In this document: positions 1 to 11,871 of the stretch, piece after piece
Layout: every line of letters begins with the position of its first letter
How positions within the stretch are numbered: position 1 is the stretch's first letter
From: Herbiconiux oxytropis
GTDB taxonomy: Bacteria; Actinomycetota; Actinomycetes; Actinomycetales; Microbacteriaceae
Length of the DNA: 64,000 nucleotides
Reading direction: 5' to 3'
NCBI RefSeq assembly: GCF_024979315.1
Contig: NZ_JANLCK010000004.1
Coordinates: 1-64,000 of the forward strand
The notes under the pieces: generated by a model
The model's input: only the letters and a program-made list of their open reading frames with translations
What the model was told of the DNA's origin: nothing
Databases searched by the model: none
Made by a program: the position numbers and the translations under genes

Positions 1-78
1 CTGCATGATCTTGCCCGAGATGTGGGGCTCGAGAGCGGCGTAGTCGTACGGCAGGTCCGGCAGAGTGTACTCAGCCAT
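1..78 (-). CDS. sodA: Superoxide dismutase [Mn/Fe], N-terminal 26 residues only
   Basis: The minus strand reads [20 protein letters not shown] and then SGKIMQ before running off the window edge. This is the standard start of the iron/manganese superoxide dismutase family, which dismutates superoxide in the cytoplasm; the metal ligands lie outside the window. The ATG at 78 follows an AGGAGA ribosome binding site with about six bases of spacing. It lies downstream of whiA on the same strand but has its own promoter-like region in the 108-base gap. The metal preference cannot be judged from 26 residues. Family assignment is confident. Confidence 0.9.
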   Translation of the reverse strand, partial: MAEYTLPDLPYDYAALEPHISGKIMQ

Positions 79-135
79 AAGAGATCTCCTCGTGATTGAG
101 GCCGCCGACCCGGTGAGTGGCGGCTGTGAGTGACA

Positions 136-163
136 TGTTCAGTCTATTGCGTTCGGCTGAACA
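136..163 (-). promoter_or_regulatory. Probable sod promoter with inverted repeat
   Basis: On the minus strand a -10-like TAGACT lies at 146-141, giving a leader of roughly 55 nt for the superoxide dismutase gene. It is enclosed by an exact 7-bp inverted repeat, TGTTCAG at 136-142 and CTGAACA at 157-163, with 14 bases between. An operator overlapping the -10 is the natural reading, but the regulator is unknown. No convincing -35 is visible. Confidence 0.4.
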
Positions 164-186
164 GGGGGTTGACGGCGGGGAGCCGT

Positions 187-1164
187 TCAGTCGTCGAGAT
201 CGGGCGGGAGGTTGGCCTCGGTGCCGGGGATGCCCTCGTCGGCGGCCTGTTTGTCGGCCATGGCGAGCAGGCGGCGGATGCGGCCCGCGATCGCGTCCTT
301 CGTCATGGGCGGGTCGGCGTGGTGGCCGAGCTCGTCGAGGCTCGAGTCGCGGTGCGCGAGGCGGAGCTCGCCTGCGTACTTGAGGTGGTCGGGGATGTCG
401 GGGCCGAGGATCTCCATGGCGCGCTCGACCCGCGCGCACGCGGCGACCGCGGCCTGGGCGGATCGGCGGAGGTTCGCGTCGTCGAAGTTGACGAGGCGGT
501 TGGCGGTGGCGCGCACCTCGCGGCGCTGACGCATCTCCTCCCACTTCGTGACGGTCGCAGCCGCACCCATCACCGCGAGCATCGCGGCGATCGCCTCGCC
601 GTCGCGGATGACGACGCGGTGGACGCCGCGGACCTCGCGCGCCTTCGTCGAGATGCCCAGGCGCGACGCCGCGCCCACGAGCGCCATGGCCGCCTCGTTG
701 CCAGGGCAGGTGACCTCGAGGGCGGCGGACCGCCCCGGATCGGTGAGCGTGCCGCTCGCGAGGAACGCGCCGCGCCAGACGGCGGCGAGGTCTTCGCGCG
801 TGCCCGTGGTGAGCCGGTTCGGAAGGCCGCGGATCGGCCGGCGGCGCGCATCCAGGAGCCCGGTCTGGCGGGCGAGGGTCTCGCCGCCGTCGAGCACGCG
901 CACGAGGTAGGTGCCCTCACGTCGACCGCCGGAGGGGGCGACGAGCGAGACGTCGCCCTTCACACCGTAGAGCTCCACGAGGTCGCGGAGCACGCGCTTC
1001 ACGATGTCGAGCGTGTCGACCTCCGCCTCGATGGCGATGCGGGACGAGATGAGGTGCAGACCTCCCGCGAACCGCAGCACGGTGGCGAGCTCGGCGGCCC
1101 GCACGGTGGTCTTGCTGACCGCGACGCGGGCCAGCTCGTCTTTGACGTCGGCTGTCAGAGCCAA
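187..1164 (-). CDS. whiA: DNA-binding regulator WhiA
   Basis: This 325-residue protein matches the WhiA family along its full length: an N-terminal LAGLIDADG-homing-endonuclease-like fold (about residues 1-210) without nuclease function, and a C-terminal helix-turn-helix (about 225-310, around [18 protein letters not shown] and [20 protein letters not shown]). WhiA is the sporulation regulator of streptomycetes and a conserved division-linked DNA-binding protein in non-sporulating actinobacteria. The start is a TTG at 1164-1162, chosen because GAAGG sits six bases upstream and the family N-terminus ([14 protein letters not shown]) begins exactly there. It follows rapZ by 44 bases and probably shares the uvrC-rapZ-whiA transcript. 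The yvcK gene that often lies between rapZ and whiA is absent. Confidence 0.95.
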   Translation of the reverse strand: MALTADVKDELARVAVSKTTVRAAELATVLRFAGGLHLISSRIAIEAEVDTLDIVKRVLRDLVELYGVKGDVSLVAPSGGRREGTYLVRVLDGGETLARQTGLLDARRRPIRGLPNRLTTGTREDLAAVWRGAFLASGTLTDPGRSAALEVTCPGNEAAMALVGAASRLGISTKAREVRGVHRVVIRDGEAIAAMLAVMGAAATVTKWEEMRQRREVRATANRLVNFDDANLRRSAQAAVAACARVERAMEILGPDIPDHLKYAGELRLAHRDSSLDELGHHADPPMTKDAIAGRIRRLLAMADKQAADEGIPGTEANLPPDLDD

Positions 1165-1208
1165 GGAAACCTTCTTCTACTTCTGGGTCGTGAACGAGGG
1201 GTGGTCGC

Positions 1209-2087
1209 TCACTCGCGACCGAGGTCGCGGTGCTTCACATTCACCACGACACCCGGGTAGGTGCCGATCTTCTCGGCGAGCTCGCGCGCGATGGCGACGG
1301 AGCGGTGCTTGCCGCCCGTGCATCCGATGGCGATCGTCGCGTGGCGCTTGTTCTCGCGCTGGTAGCCCGCGAGCACGGGCTCGAGGGCCTTGGCGTAGGC
1401 GTCGACGAAGTCGCGCGCCCCCGTCTGGCCGAGCACGTACTCCGAGACCTCGGAGTCGAGCCCCGAGTGGGCGCGGAGCTCCGGCACCCAGAACGGGTTC
1501 GGCAGGAACCGCGCGTCGGCGATGCCGTCGGCGTCGGTGGGAGCTCCGTACTTGAAGCCGAAGCTCATGACCGTGACCTGCACGCCCGCGGTGTCGGCGT
1601 GCGAGAACCGCTCCTGCACCGTCGTGGCGAGCTGGTGGATGTTGAGGTCCGACGTGTCGATGATGATGTCGCTCGACTCGCGGATGGGGCTGAGCCGGGA
1701 GCGCTCGGCGCCGATGCCGTCGAGCAGCGTGCCGTTGCCCTGCAACGGGTGCGGCCGGCGCACCTGCTCGAACCGGCGGACGAGCGCCTGATCGGTGGCC
1801 TCGAGAAACACGACGCGGAGCTGCGTGCCGCTCCGGAGCGCCTGGATGATCTCCTGGAGGTCGGAGAAGAAGTCGCGGCCGCGCACGTCGACGACCGCGG
1901 CGATGCGCGGCAGCGTCGACCCGGCGTGTTCGGCGAGGTCGACGAGCGGCCGCAGCATCTGCGGCGGGAGGTTGTCGACGACGTACCAGCCCAGGTCTTC
2001 GAGCGCATTCGCCACGGTCGACCTGCCGGCGCCGGACATGCCCGTGACGATCAGCACTTCCTGCTGCTGAGGGGTGTCGGGTGCCAT
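1209..2087 (-). CDS. rapZ: RapZ/YvcJ-type nucleotide-binding protein
   Basis: A 292-residue P-loop protein of the RapZ family (RNase adapter in enterobacteria, YvcJ in Bacillus). The N-terminal P-loop reads GMSGAGRST (residues 16-24), with arginine where the classical motif has lysine; this GAGRS form is usual in actinobacterial members. It is followed by LEDLGWYVVDNLPPQML. The conserved C-terminal block IGCTGGKHRSVAIAREL is intact. In E. coli RapZ senses glucosamine-6-phosphate and directs small-RNA decay; the actinobacterial role is not established, so only the family is claimed. It starts 39 bases after uvrC. A TAGGCT hexamer overlapping the uvrC stop (2127-2122) could be a minor internal promoter. 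Confidence 0.93.
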   Translation of the reverse strand: MAPDTPQQQEVLIVTGMSGAGRSTVANALEDLGWYVVDNLPPQMLRPLVDLAEHAGSTLPRIAAVVDVRGRDFFSDLQEIIQALRSGTQLRVVFLEATDQALVRRFEQVRRPHPLQGNGTLLDGIGAERSRLSPIRESSDIIIDTSDLNIHQLATTVQERFSHADTAGVQVTVMSFGFKYGAPTDADGIADARFLPNPFWVPELRAHSGLDSEVSEYVLGQTGARDFVDAYAKALEPVLAGYQRENKRHATIAIGCTGGKHRSVAIARELAEKIGTYPGVVVNVKHRDLGRE

Positions 2088-2126
2088 CGTGCGCTTTCGC
2101 TCGGTGTTCGGGATCGTTGGACCAGC

Positions 2127-4046
2127 CTACCTGGACAGGGTCTCGCGGATGGTCGTCGCCAGCTGAGGGCCGATGCCCTTGACCTCGGCGATGGCCTCGG
2201 GCTCCGCAGCCTTGAGCTGCGTGACCGAGCCGAAGTGCTTCAGCAGCTCGCGCACCCGGGAGGGGCCGAGACCGGGGATATCGGAGAGCACCGAGGTGAT
2301 GTCGCGCTTGCGCCTGGACCGCTGGTGCGTGATGGCGAAGCGGTGGGCCTCGTCGCGGAGCCGCTGGATCATGAACAGGGCCTCGCTGCCGCGGGGCAGG
2401 ATGACGGGGTAGTCGCTGTCGGGCAGCCATATCTCCTCGAGGCGCTTGGCGATGCCCGCGAGGAAGATGCCCTGCACGCCCGACTCCTCGAGCGCGCGCG
2501 CCGCCGCGTTCACCTGCGGCTGGCCGCCGTCGACGATCAGGAGGTTCGGCGGGTAGGAGAACTTCTTGCGCTTCGCGGGCTCGACCGGCGACTCGCCGTC
2601 GCTGAAGATCTGCGCCTCGGCCTCGGCCCGCTCGGCGGCCTGTGGATCCTCCTTGAGGTAGGCGAGCCGGCGGGTGAGCACCTGGTGGATGGAGTCGGTG
2701 TCGTCGGTCGACTCGGCGATCGTGAACCGGCGGTACTGGTCCTTCCGTGCCAGGCCGTCCTCGAAGACGACCATCGACGCCACGATGTTCGTGCCCGACA
2801 GGTGCGACACGTCGTAGCACTCCATCCGGAGCGGCGCATCGGTCATGCCGAGGGCCTCCTGGATGTCGGTGAGCGCCTGGGAGCGCGCGACGAAGTCGGA
2901 GGAGCGCCTGGTCTTGTAGAGCATCAGATTGTTCTTGGCGTTCATCGTGGCCGTGGCCATGAGCGCCGCCTTCTCGCCGCGCTGGGCGGTGCGCAGCTGC
3001 ACCTTGCCCGTGCCCCTCCCCCTGGCCTCCGCCCGTCGGGTGCCGAGCCAGGTCTCGAGCTCCTCCTTGTCGTCCGGCAGCGCCGGCACGATGATCTCCT
3101 TGGGCGGCTCCTGGCCCTCGTAGGCGGACTGGAGGATCGAGTCGACGAGTTCCGCGGTGTCGAGGTCGAGTTCCTTGTCGACCGTCCACGACCGCTCGCC
3201 CCGGATGCGCCCTCCGCGCACGATGAACTGCTGCACGCTCGCCGCCAGCTCGTCGTGCTCGATGGCGAACAGGTCGGCGTCGACGCGGTCGCGCAGCACC
3301 ACCGCGCTCTTCGCGAGCACCGCCTCGAGGGCCTGCAGCTGATCGCGGTACTTGGCCGCGGCCTCGTAGTCCTGGCGCTCCGCGGCCGCCCTCATGTTCT
3401 TCGTGGCCGCCGTGACGAAGCGCTTGTCCCCGCCGGCCATGAACGCCACGAAGTCGTCGACGATCGCGCGGTGCTCCTCGATCGTGACCTTGCCCGAGCA
3501 CGGGCCGCCGCAGCGGCCGATCTGGCCCGGGAAGCACGGGCGCCCGGTCTGCATCGCGTGCTTGTAGCTCGAGTCGGAGCAGGTGCGGATGGGGAACGCC
3601 TTGATCATGAGGTCGATCGTGTCGCGCACCGCCCAGATCTTCGGATAGGGGCCGAAGTACCGCGCCCCCCTGACCTTGTGGTTGCGGGTCACCATCACGC
3701 GCGGCGCCTCGTCGGCGAGGGTGACCGCGAGGAACGGGTACGTCTTGTCGTCGCGGAACTTGACGTTGAAGGGAGGATCGAACTCCTTGATCCAGGTGTA
3801 CTCGAGCTGCAGCGACTCGATGTCGGTCGCCACCACGGTCCACTCCACGCCCGCGGCGCTCGTGACCATGCGCCGGGTGCGCTCGTGCAGGCTCCGGAGC
3901 GGCGCGAAGTAGTTGCTGAGGCGCGCGCGCAGGTTCTTCGCCTTGCCGACGTAGAGCACCCGGCCGTTCGCGTCCTTGAAGCGGTACACCCCTGGCTGGG
4001 TCGGGATCTCCCCCGCCTTCGGGCGGTAGCTCACTGTGTCTGCCAT
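2127..4046 (-). CDS. uvrC: Excinuclease ABC subunit UvrC
   Basis: This 639-residue protein is the dual-incision nuclease of nucleotide excision repair, acting after UvrA/UvrB load onto damage. The GIY-YIG domain is at the N-terminus ([20 protein letters not shown], near residues 18-37). A UVR domain that contacts UvrB follows (around [16 protein letters not shown], near 205-220). Then come the RNase H-like 5'-incision domain ([29 protein letters not shown]) and a C-terminal helix-hairpin-helix pair ([18 protein letters not shown]). The open frame extends upstream, but the ATG at 4046 ([19 protein letters not shown]) fits the family start. It heads uvrC-rapZ-whiA and is divergent from the gene at 4142. 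Confidence 0.97.
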   Translation of the reverse strand: MADTVSYRPKAGEIPTQPGVYRFKDANGRVLYVGKAKNLRARLSNYFAPLRSLHERTRRMVTSAAGVEWTVVATDIESLQLEYTWIKEFDPPFNVKFRDDKTYPFLAVTLADEAPRVMVTRNHKVRGARYFGPYPKIWAVRDTIDLMIKAFPIRTCSDSSYKHAMQTGRPCFPGQIGRCGGPCSGKVTIEEHRAIVDDFVAFMAGGDKRFVTAATKNMRAAAERQDYEAAAKYRDQLQALEAVLAKSAVVLRDRVDADLFAIEHDELAASVQQFIVRGGRIRGERSWTVDKELDLDTAELVDSILQSAYEGQEPPKEIIVPALPDDKEELETWLGTRRAEARGRGTGKVQLRTAQRGEKAALMATATMNAKNNLMLYKTRRSSDFVARSQALTDIQEALGMTDAPLRMECYDVSHLSGTNIVASMVVFEDGLARKDQYRRFTIAESTDDTDSIHQVLTRRLAYLKEDPQAAERAEAEAQIFSDGESPVEPAKRKKFSYPPNLLIVDGGQPQVNAAARALEESGVQGIFLAGIAKRLEEIWLPDSDYPVILPRGSEALFMIQRLRDEAHRFAITHQRSRRKRDITSVLSDIPGLGPSRVRELLKHFGSVTQLKAAEPEAIAEVKGIGPQLATTIRETLSR

Positions 4047-4072
4047 GTCACCTACGATTCTTCCACTCGGGA

Positions 4073-4124
4073 CCGACACCCGTGTCGGCCTAGGATCGAT
4101 GCTCGGATGCCCGGTCGTCGGGCA
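4073..4124. promoter_or_regulatory. Divergent promoter region with two inverted repeats
   Basis: The 95-base gap between uvrC and the pRiA4b-like gene holds two perfect small palindromes: CCGACAC-CC-GTGTCGG at 4073-4088 and TGCCCG-gtcgt-CGGGCA at 4108-4124. A -10-like TAGGAT at 4091-4096 (plus strand) lies between them and would serve the gene at 4142, which also has GAGAGGAT as ribosome binding site. The palindromes are placed as operators would be; no regulator is identified. Confidence 0.4.
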
Positions 4125-4141
4125 CGACGAGAGGATGCGCG

Positions 4142-5428
4142 ATGGCTGACAAGGGGAACGACCGGGGTCGCTCGCAGGGAGCGGCCACGACGGCGCTGCT
4201 GATCCGCTTCGACAGGTGGTACACGAAGCACGTCGGCGCGGTCGCCGAGCACGATCACCTCGCCGCCGAGGAGTCGAAAGCCCTGCTCGGCGAGCTGTTC
4301 CAGCTCTCGTCGGGTGCCCTCCGCACCCCCACGGAGTCCGTCCTCGGCGCGGTCCTCGATGCGGTCGAGGCCGATCCGGAGCTCTCGCCGATGACGCCGC
4401 ACCTCGTCGACACCCTCGAGCACTACCTCGACTTCGCGGTCGAGACGGGCATGTGGGCGCCGGCCGAGTCCGAGATCGACGCGAGCTACGAGCTGCTGGC
4501 CGACGCGGTCGACGAGGGCTCGGGACTGCTGCTCGACCTGATCGATGCGCTCGAGCTCGTGCCGGACGTGCCGTCGGCATCCGCTCGTCAGGCCCTCGAG
4601 GCGCTCGCGCCCCTGGTGCGGTCGGAGGAGGACCTGCTGGCCCGGATGCAGGGCGCTCTCGCAGACCTCGACCCCGCCGGCCCGATCGGCGCGCTCGTCA
4701 TCGAACGCGTGCTCGGCGTGCTGTGCGTCGCGGTCTCGCCGGAGCTGCTCCCCGGCCTCGCGACCGCGCAGATCCTCGAGCTGCTCGACGAGGACGCGGG
4801 GGCCTCCGTGCCGGAGCTCGCCCTGGCCTCGCCGCTCACCGACACCATCCTCGCGGGACTCGTGCAGGACGGGATCCTGACGAGTGATGCCGCCGGTCGA
4901 CTCGTCGCTCCCGTCGGGCTGCGGCCCGCGCTGGCGGACGTTCTGCTTGAACTCGCCGACGAGTTCGGGCTGTCCGAGGGCAATCCGCACCCCGAGGGCA
5001 CGGTGCTCGAGATGACGGCCGCGCTCGAGGGCTCCGATCCGGCCGTGTGGCGGCGTCTCGAGATCGACGCGGACGCCGACCTCGGCGAGCTGCATCTCGC
5101 GCTCCAGCTCACGCTCGACTGGGCGAACACCGAGGAGCATCGCTTCACCACCGATCTGGAGCAGGGGTCGTCGGGCGCATCGGCGGAGGCCGGAGGGCCG
5201 GACGACGGATTCGAGGAGGATGACGTCGAGATCGGCGAGCTCCTCGTGGAGGACGGCGACGCGCTCGGGTATGACTACGACGGCGCTCGCGTGATCGTGA
5301 CGCTCGAGCGCGTGACGGAGCCGCAGACGGCCGCCGCACCGGTCAAGCTGCCGCGCTGCGTCGGCGCCTCCGCGGAGATCGGGGCGGAGGAGGCCGATCG
5401 CCTCCTCGCCCCGCTCCGCGTGCGGTAG
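4142..5428 (+). CDS. pRiA4b ORF-3-like domain protein
   Basis: A 428-residue acidic protein. The C-terminal third (about residues 295-420) matches the plasmid pRiA4b ORF-3 family: [20 protein letters not shown] with the family [20 protein letters not shown], a degenerate YDF-type block ([17 protein letters not shown]), and a terminal [20 protein letters not shown] resembling the family's C-x-G...PED ending. The N-terminal 290 residues are helical and resemble chromosomal homologues that carry a DUF-type extension. The family has no established biochemical role, and despite its plasmid name is common on chromosomes. No transposase or plasmid gene is nearby. It is divergent from uvrC and convergent with uvrA. 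Confidence 0.75.
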   Translation: MADKGNDRGRSQGAATTALLIRFDRWYTKHVGAVAEHDHLAAEESKALLGELFQLSSGALRTPTESVLGAVLDAVEADPELSPMTPHLVDTLEHYLDFAVETGMWAPAESEIDASYELLADAVDEGSGLLLDLIDALELVPDVPSASARQALEALAPLVRSEEDLLARMQGALADLDPAGPIGALVIERVLGVLCVAVSPELLPGLATAQILELLDEDAGASVPELALASPLTDTILAGLVQDGILTSDAAGRLVAPVGLRPALADVLLELADEFGLSEGNPHPEGTVLEMTAALEGSDPAVWRRLEIDADADLGELHLALQLTLDWANTEEHRFTTDLEQGSSGASAEAGGPDDGFEEDDVEIGELLVEDGDALGYDYDGARVIVTLERVTEPQTAAAPVKLPRCVGASAEIGAEEADRLLAPLRVR

Positions 5429-5459
5429 CGCTCGCGCGTGGGTCAGCGCTTGCGTGTGG

Positions 5460-8372
<2,913 letters not shown>

Positions 8373-8384
8373 CCCGAAAGTCTA
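8373..8384 (-). promoter_or_regulatory. Leaderless promoter of uvrA
   Basis: Minus strand: TAGACT at 8384-8379, six bases (TTCGGG), then GTG at 8372. The geometry predicts transcription starting at or next to the start codon. This gives uvrA its own promoter, independent of uvrB, downstream of the repeat array. Confidence 0.65.
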
Positions 8385-8415
8385 TGTCGACCCACCGACA
8401 CCGGCTCCCGATTAC

Positions 8416-8673
8416 GCTCTGGGCGGCATCGCCCGGAGCGTTGACCGGTACCGCGCTCTGGGCGGCATCGCCCGGAGCGTTGACCGGTACCGCGCTCTGG
8501 GCGGCATCGCCCGGAGCGTTGACCGGTACCGCGCTCTGGGCGGCATCGCCCGGAGCGTTGACCGGTACCGCGCTCTGGGCGGCATCGCCCGGAGCGTTGA
8601 CCGGTACCGCGCTCTGGGCGGCATCGCCCGGAGCGTTCACCGGCACCGCGCTGTCGGCGGCATCCGGCGTCAG
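8416..8673. repeat. 39-bp tandem hairpin array between uvrB and uvrA
   Basis: Six head-to-tail 39-bp units start at 8416, 8455, 8494, 8533, 8572 and 8611. The first five are identical. The sixth differs at two positions, and a decayed partial seventh (8650-8673) runs into the uvrB stop. Each unit contains a stem-loop: GCTC-T-GGGCG, loop GCAT, CGCCC-G-GAGC (for example 8416-8439). A 15-base linker holding the palindrome CGGTACCG follows. All frames stay open because 39 is divisible by three. The array fills almost all of the 297-base gap. The identity of the copies points to recent expansion; the function is unknown. Confidence 0.95.
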
Positions 8674-10739
8674 CTGATGTGGCCGGCCTTCTCCATCTGA
8701 CGGAGTTCGCGCTTGAGGTCCTGCACCTCGTCGCGCAAGCGGCCGGCGAGCTCGAACTTGAGCTCGGCGGCGGCCTCGAGCATCTGGCCGTTGAGGTCGG
8801 CGATGATGGCCTCGAGGTCGTTGGCGCCTTGAGCGGCGATGCCCTCGCGGCGGAGGTTGGGCGTGGGGCTCTTCTTGCCCCGGCCCGAGCGGTCGCTGAG
8901 CAGGGCCGCCGTGTCGGCGCCCTCGCGGGCGAGCGCCTCCGTGATGTCGGCGATCTTCTTGCGGAGCGGCTGCGGATCGATGCCGTGCAGGGTGTTGTAG
9001 GCCACCTGCTTCTCGCGCCGACGATCCGTCTCGTCGATGGCGAGGCGCATCGAGTCGGTCATCTTGTCGGCGTAGAGGTGCACCTCGCCCGAGACGTTGC
9101 GGGCCGCGCGGCCGATGGTCTGGATGAGCGAGGTCGACGACCGGAGGAACCCCTCCTTGTCGGCGTCGAGGATCGCCACGAGCGACACCTCGGGCAGGTC
9201 GAGGCCCTCGCGTAGGAGGTTGATGCCCACAAGCACGTCGTAGACGCCCATCCGGAGCTCGGTGAGCAGCTCGACCCGGCGCAGGGTGTCGACGTCCGAG
9301 TGCAGGTAGCGCACACGCACCCCGGCCTCGGTGAAGTAGTCGGTGAGCTCTTCCGCCATCTTCTTGGTGAGCGTCGTCACGAGCACCCGCTCGTCGCGCT
9401 CGGCCCGGATGCGGATCTCCTCCAGCAGGTCGTCGATCTGGCCCTTGGAGGGCTTGATGATGAGTGCGGGGTCGATGAGGCCGGTGGGGCGGATGATCTG
9501 CTCCACCACGCCATCCGCGATGCCCATCTCGTACCGCCCCGGCGTGGCCGAGAGGTAGACCGTCTGGCCCACGCGCTCCTTGAACTCGTTCCACTTCAGC
9601 GGCCGGTTGTCGAGCGCGCTCGGCAGCCGGAAGCCGTGGTCGACGAGGGTGCGCTTGCGCGAGGAGTCGCCCTCGTACATGGCGCCGATCTGCGGCACGG
9701 TGACGTGCGACTCGTCGATGACCACGAGGAAGTCGTCCGGGAAGTAGTCGAGCAGGCAGTGCGGCGCCTCGCCGGGGCCGCGCGCGTCGATGTGCCGGGA
9801 GTAGTTCTCGATGCCCGAGCAGAAGCCGATCTGCTCCATCATCTCGAGATCGAAGGTGGTGCGCATGCGCAGGCGCTGCGCCTCGAGCAGCTTTCCCTCG
9901 CGCTCGAGCTCGGCGAGCCGGTCGTGCAACTCGGTCTGGATGGTCTCGATGGCGCGGTGCATGACGCTCGTGTCGGCCACGTAGTGCGAGCCGGGGAACA
10001 CCGAGACGCTGTCGAGCTTCTTGACCACGTCTCCCGTGAGCGGGTGCAGCGTGTAGAGGGCCTCGATCTCGTCTCCGAACATCTCGATCCGGATCGCGAG
10101 CTCCTCGTACATCGGGATGATCTCGATCGTGTCGCCGCGCACCCGGAAGTTGCCGCGCGAGAAGTCGACGTCGTTGCGCTGGTACTGCATGGAGACGAAC
10201 TTGCGGATGAGGTGGTCGCGGTCGATCCGCTGACCCACCTGCAGCGCCATCATGGCGTTGAGGTACTGCACCGGGGCACCGAGGCCGTAGATGCAGGAGA
10301 CCGTGGAGACGACGATCACATCGCGCCGCGACAGCAGCGAGTTGGTGGTGGAGTGGCGGAGCCGCTCGACCTCCTCGTTGATCGAGGAGTCCTTCTCGAT
10401 GAAGGTGTCGGTCTGCGGCACGTAGGCCTCGGGCTGGTAGTAGTCGTAGTACGACACGAAGTACTCGACCGCGTTGTTCGGCATGAGCTCACGGAACTCG
10501 TTCGCCAGCTGCGCCGCGAGCGTCTTGTTGTGGGCCAGCACGAGGGTGGGTCGCTGCACCTGCTCGATCAGCCAGGCGGTGGTGGCCGACTTGCCCGTTC
10601 CCGTGGCGCCGAGCAGCACCACATCGGTCTCGCCCGCGTTGATGCGGCCCGCGAGCTCGGCGATGGCGGCGGGCTGGTCGCCGCTGGGGGTGTATTCACT
10701 GATGACCTCGAACGGGTGTACAGAGCGGGTCGGTTCCAT
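8670..10739 (-). CDS. uvrB: Excinuclease ABC subunit UvrB
   Basis: The 689-residue helicase-like damage-verification subunit that receives lesions from UvrA and recruits UvrC. The P-loop GATGTGKS is at residues 44-51. The beta-hairpin region [20 protein letters not shown] inserts between strands at lesions. DESHVT is the helicase motif II, and [26 protein letters not shown] and QTIGRAARN are motifs V-VI. The C-terminal UVR domain ([20 protein letters not shown]) contacts UvrC. The ATG at 10739 has no ribosome binding site but has TAAACT six bases upstream, so it is probably leaderless. It is divergent from pfkA and followed by the repeat array. Confidence 0.97.
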   Translation of the reverse strand: MEPTRSVHPFEVISEYTPSGDQPAAIAELAGRINAGETDVVLLGATGTGKSATTAWLIEQVQRPTLVLAHNKTLAAQLANEFRELMPNNAVEYFVSYYDYYQPEAYVPQTDTFIEKDSSINEEVERLRHSTTNSLLSRRDVIVVSTVSCIYGLGAPVQYLNAMMALQVGQRIDRDHLIRKFVSMQYQRNDVDFSRGNFRVRGDTIEIIPMYEELAIRIEMFGDEIEALYTLHPLTGDVVKKLDSVSVFPGSHYVADTSVMHRAIETIQTELHDRLAELEREGKLLEAQRLRMRTTFDLEMMEQIGFCSGIENYSRHIDARGPGEAPHCLLDYFPDDFLVVIDESHVTVPQIGAMYEGDSSRKRTLVDHGFRLPSALDNRPLKWNEFKERVGQTVYLSATPGRYEMGIADGVVEQIIRPTGLIDPALIIKPSKGQIDDLLEEIRIRAERDERVLVTTLTKKMAEELTDYFTEAGVRVRYLHSDVDTLRRVELLTELRMGVYDVLVGINLLREGLDLPEVSLVAILDADKEGFLRSSTSLIQTIGRAARNVSGEVHLYADKMTDSMRLAIDETDRRREKQVAYNTLHGIDPQPLRKKIADITEALAREGADTAALLSDRSGRGKKSPTPNLRREGIAAQGANDLEAIIADLNGQMLEAAAELKFELAGRLRDEVQDLKRELRQMEKAGHIS

Positions 10740-10779
10740 GCGTTAAGTTTAGGGAGGACCACCGACATCAATGTCGGTG
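10740..10779. promoter_or_regulatory. uvrB leaderless promoter with 20-bp palindrome
   Basis: Minus strand TAAACT (10751-10746) lies six bases from the uvrB ATG. Just upstream is a near-perfect palindrome, CACCGACAT-CA-ATGTCGGTG (10760-10779), sitting where the uvrB -35 would be and within the 100-base gap shared with pfkA. It does not match the actinobacterial SOS box. It is a candidate operator for one or both genes. Confidence 0.55.
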
Positions 10780-10839
10780 CTCGCTCACAGCGTGACGCGG
10801 AGCGACCCCTCTTCCACCACATCAGAGGCAGACATCACC

Positions 10840-11865
10840 ATGCGAATCGGAATCCTCACCTCCGGCGGCGACTGCCCCGGCCTGAACGCGGTCATCCGCG
10901 GTGCCGTGCTCAAGGGCACCGAGATCAACGGCCAGGAGTTCGTCGGGTTCAAGGACGGCTGGCGCGGCGTCGTCAACGGCGACATCATCCCGCTCGAGCG
11001 CAGCGACGTGCGCGGCATCGCCAAGCAGGGCGGCACCATCCTCGGCACCTCCCGCACCAATCCGTTCGAGGGCAACGGCGGGCCGGAGCGCATCCAGGAG
11101 AACCTCGACCGGCTCGGCATCGACGCCATCATGGCGATCGGCGGCGAGGGCACCCTCGCGGCGGCGAAGCGGCTCACGGATGCCGGGCTCAAGATCGTGG
11201 GCGTGCCGAAGACGGTCGACAACGACCTCGACGCCACCGACTACACCTTCGGCTTCGACACCGCCGTCGAGATCGCCACCGAGGCCATGGACCGCCTGCG
11301 CACCACGGGCGACTCGCACAGCCGCTGCATGGTCGCCGAGGTGATGGGCAGGCACGTGGGCTGGATCGCGCTGCACTCTGGCATGGCCGCGGGCGCCCAC
11401 GCGATCCTCATCCCCGAGCAGAAGACGAGCATGGAGCAGGTCGCCGAGTGGGTGCAGAGCGCCGCCGATCGCGGACGTGCACCGCTCGTGGTGGTGGCCG
11501 AGGGCTTCACGCCCGACCACGCCGACGACCCGCACTCCGAGCGCGGCCTCGACGCCTTCGGTCGGCCCCGGCTCGGCGGCATCGGCGAGCGGCTGGCGCC
11601 CATGATCGAGGACATCACGGGCATCGAGACCCGCGCCACGACGCTCGGCCACATCCAGCGCGGCGGCGTGCCGACCGCCTACGACCGCGTGCTCGCGACG
11701 CGCCTGGGCATGGCGGCCTCCGACATCGTGCAGGACTCCGCCTGGGGCCGCATGGTCGCGCTCCGCGGCACCGACATCGTGACCGTGGGGTTCGAGGACG
11801 CCCTCGGCAAGCTCAAGACCGTGCCGCAGCACCGTTACGAGGAAGCGGCGATGCTGTTCGGCTGA
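10840..11865 (+). CDS. pfkA: 6-phosphofructokinase
   Basis: A 341-residue phosphofructokinase that makes fructose 1,6-bisphosphate in glycolysis. Visible motifs are GGDCPGLNAVIRG (residues 9-21), GGEGT (101-105), PKTVDNDLD (123-131) and GDSHSRCMVAEVMGRHVGW. Glycine at position 104 is the residue associated with ATP use, whereas lysine at 124 is the one usual in pyrophosphate-dependent and mixed-group enzymes. This combination is known from actinobacterial group III enzymes; ATP dependence is the better guess but needs assay. The ATG at 10840 gives the family N-terminus MRIGILTSGG; an upstream in-frame start at 10771 would add 23 unconserved residues. It is convergent with pxpC, six bases apart. 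Confidence 0.95.
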   Translation: MRIGILTSGGDCPGLNAVIRGAVLKGTEINGQEFVGFKDGWRGVVNGDIIPLERSDVRGIAKQGGTILGTSRTNPFEGNGGPERIQENLDRLGIDAIMAIGGEGTLAAAKRLTDAGLKIVGVPKTVDNDLDATDYTFGFDTAVEIATEAMDRLRTTGDSHSRCMVAEVMGRHVGWIALHSGMAAGAHAILIPEQKTSMEQVAEWVQSAADRGRAPLVVVAEGFTPDHADDPHSERGLDAFGRPRLGGIGERLAPMIEDITGIETRATTLGHIQRGGVPTAYDRVLATRLGMAASDIVQDSAWGRMVALRGTDIVTVGFEDALGKLKTVPQHRYEEAAMLFG

Positions 11866-11871
11866 TCAGCA

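Noticed and set aside
1230-4202. A 990-codon plus-strand frame opposite rapZ and uvrC.
   Set aside because: Shadow frame; composition is typical of antisense high-GC reading and no motif is present.
4142-5428. Mobile element or plasmid remnant around the pRiA4b-like gene.
   Set aside because: No transposase, terminal repeats or target duplication are visible; the domain is common in chromosomes.
8416-8649. Possible CRISPR array.
   Set aside because: The units are identical and contiguous with no variable spacers, and no cas genes are present.
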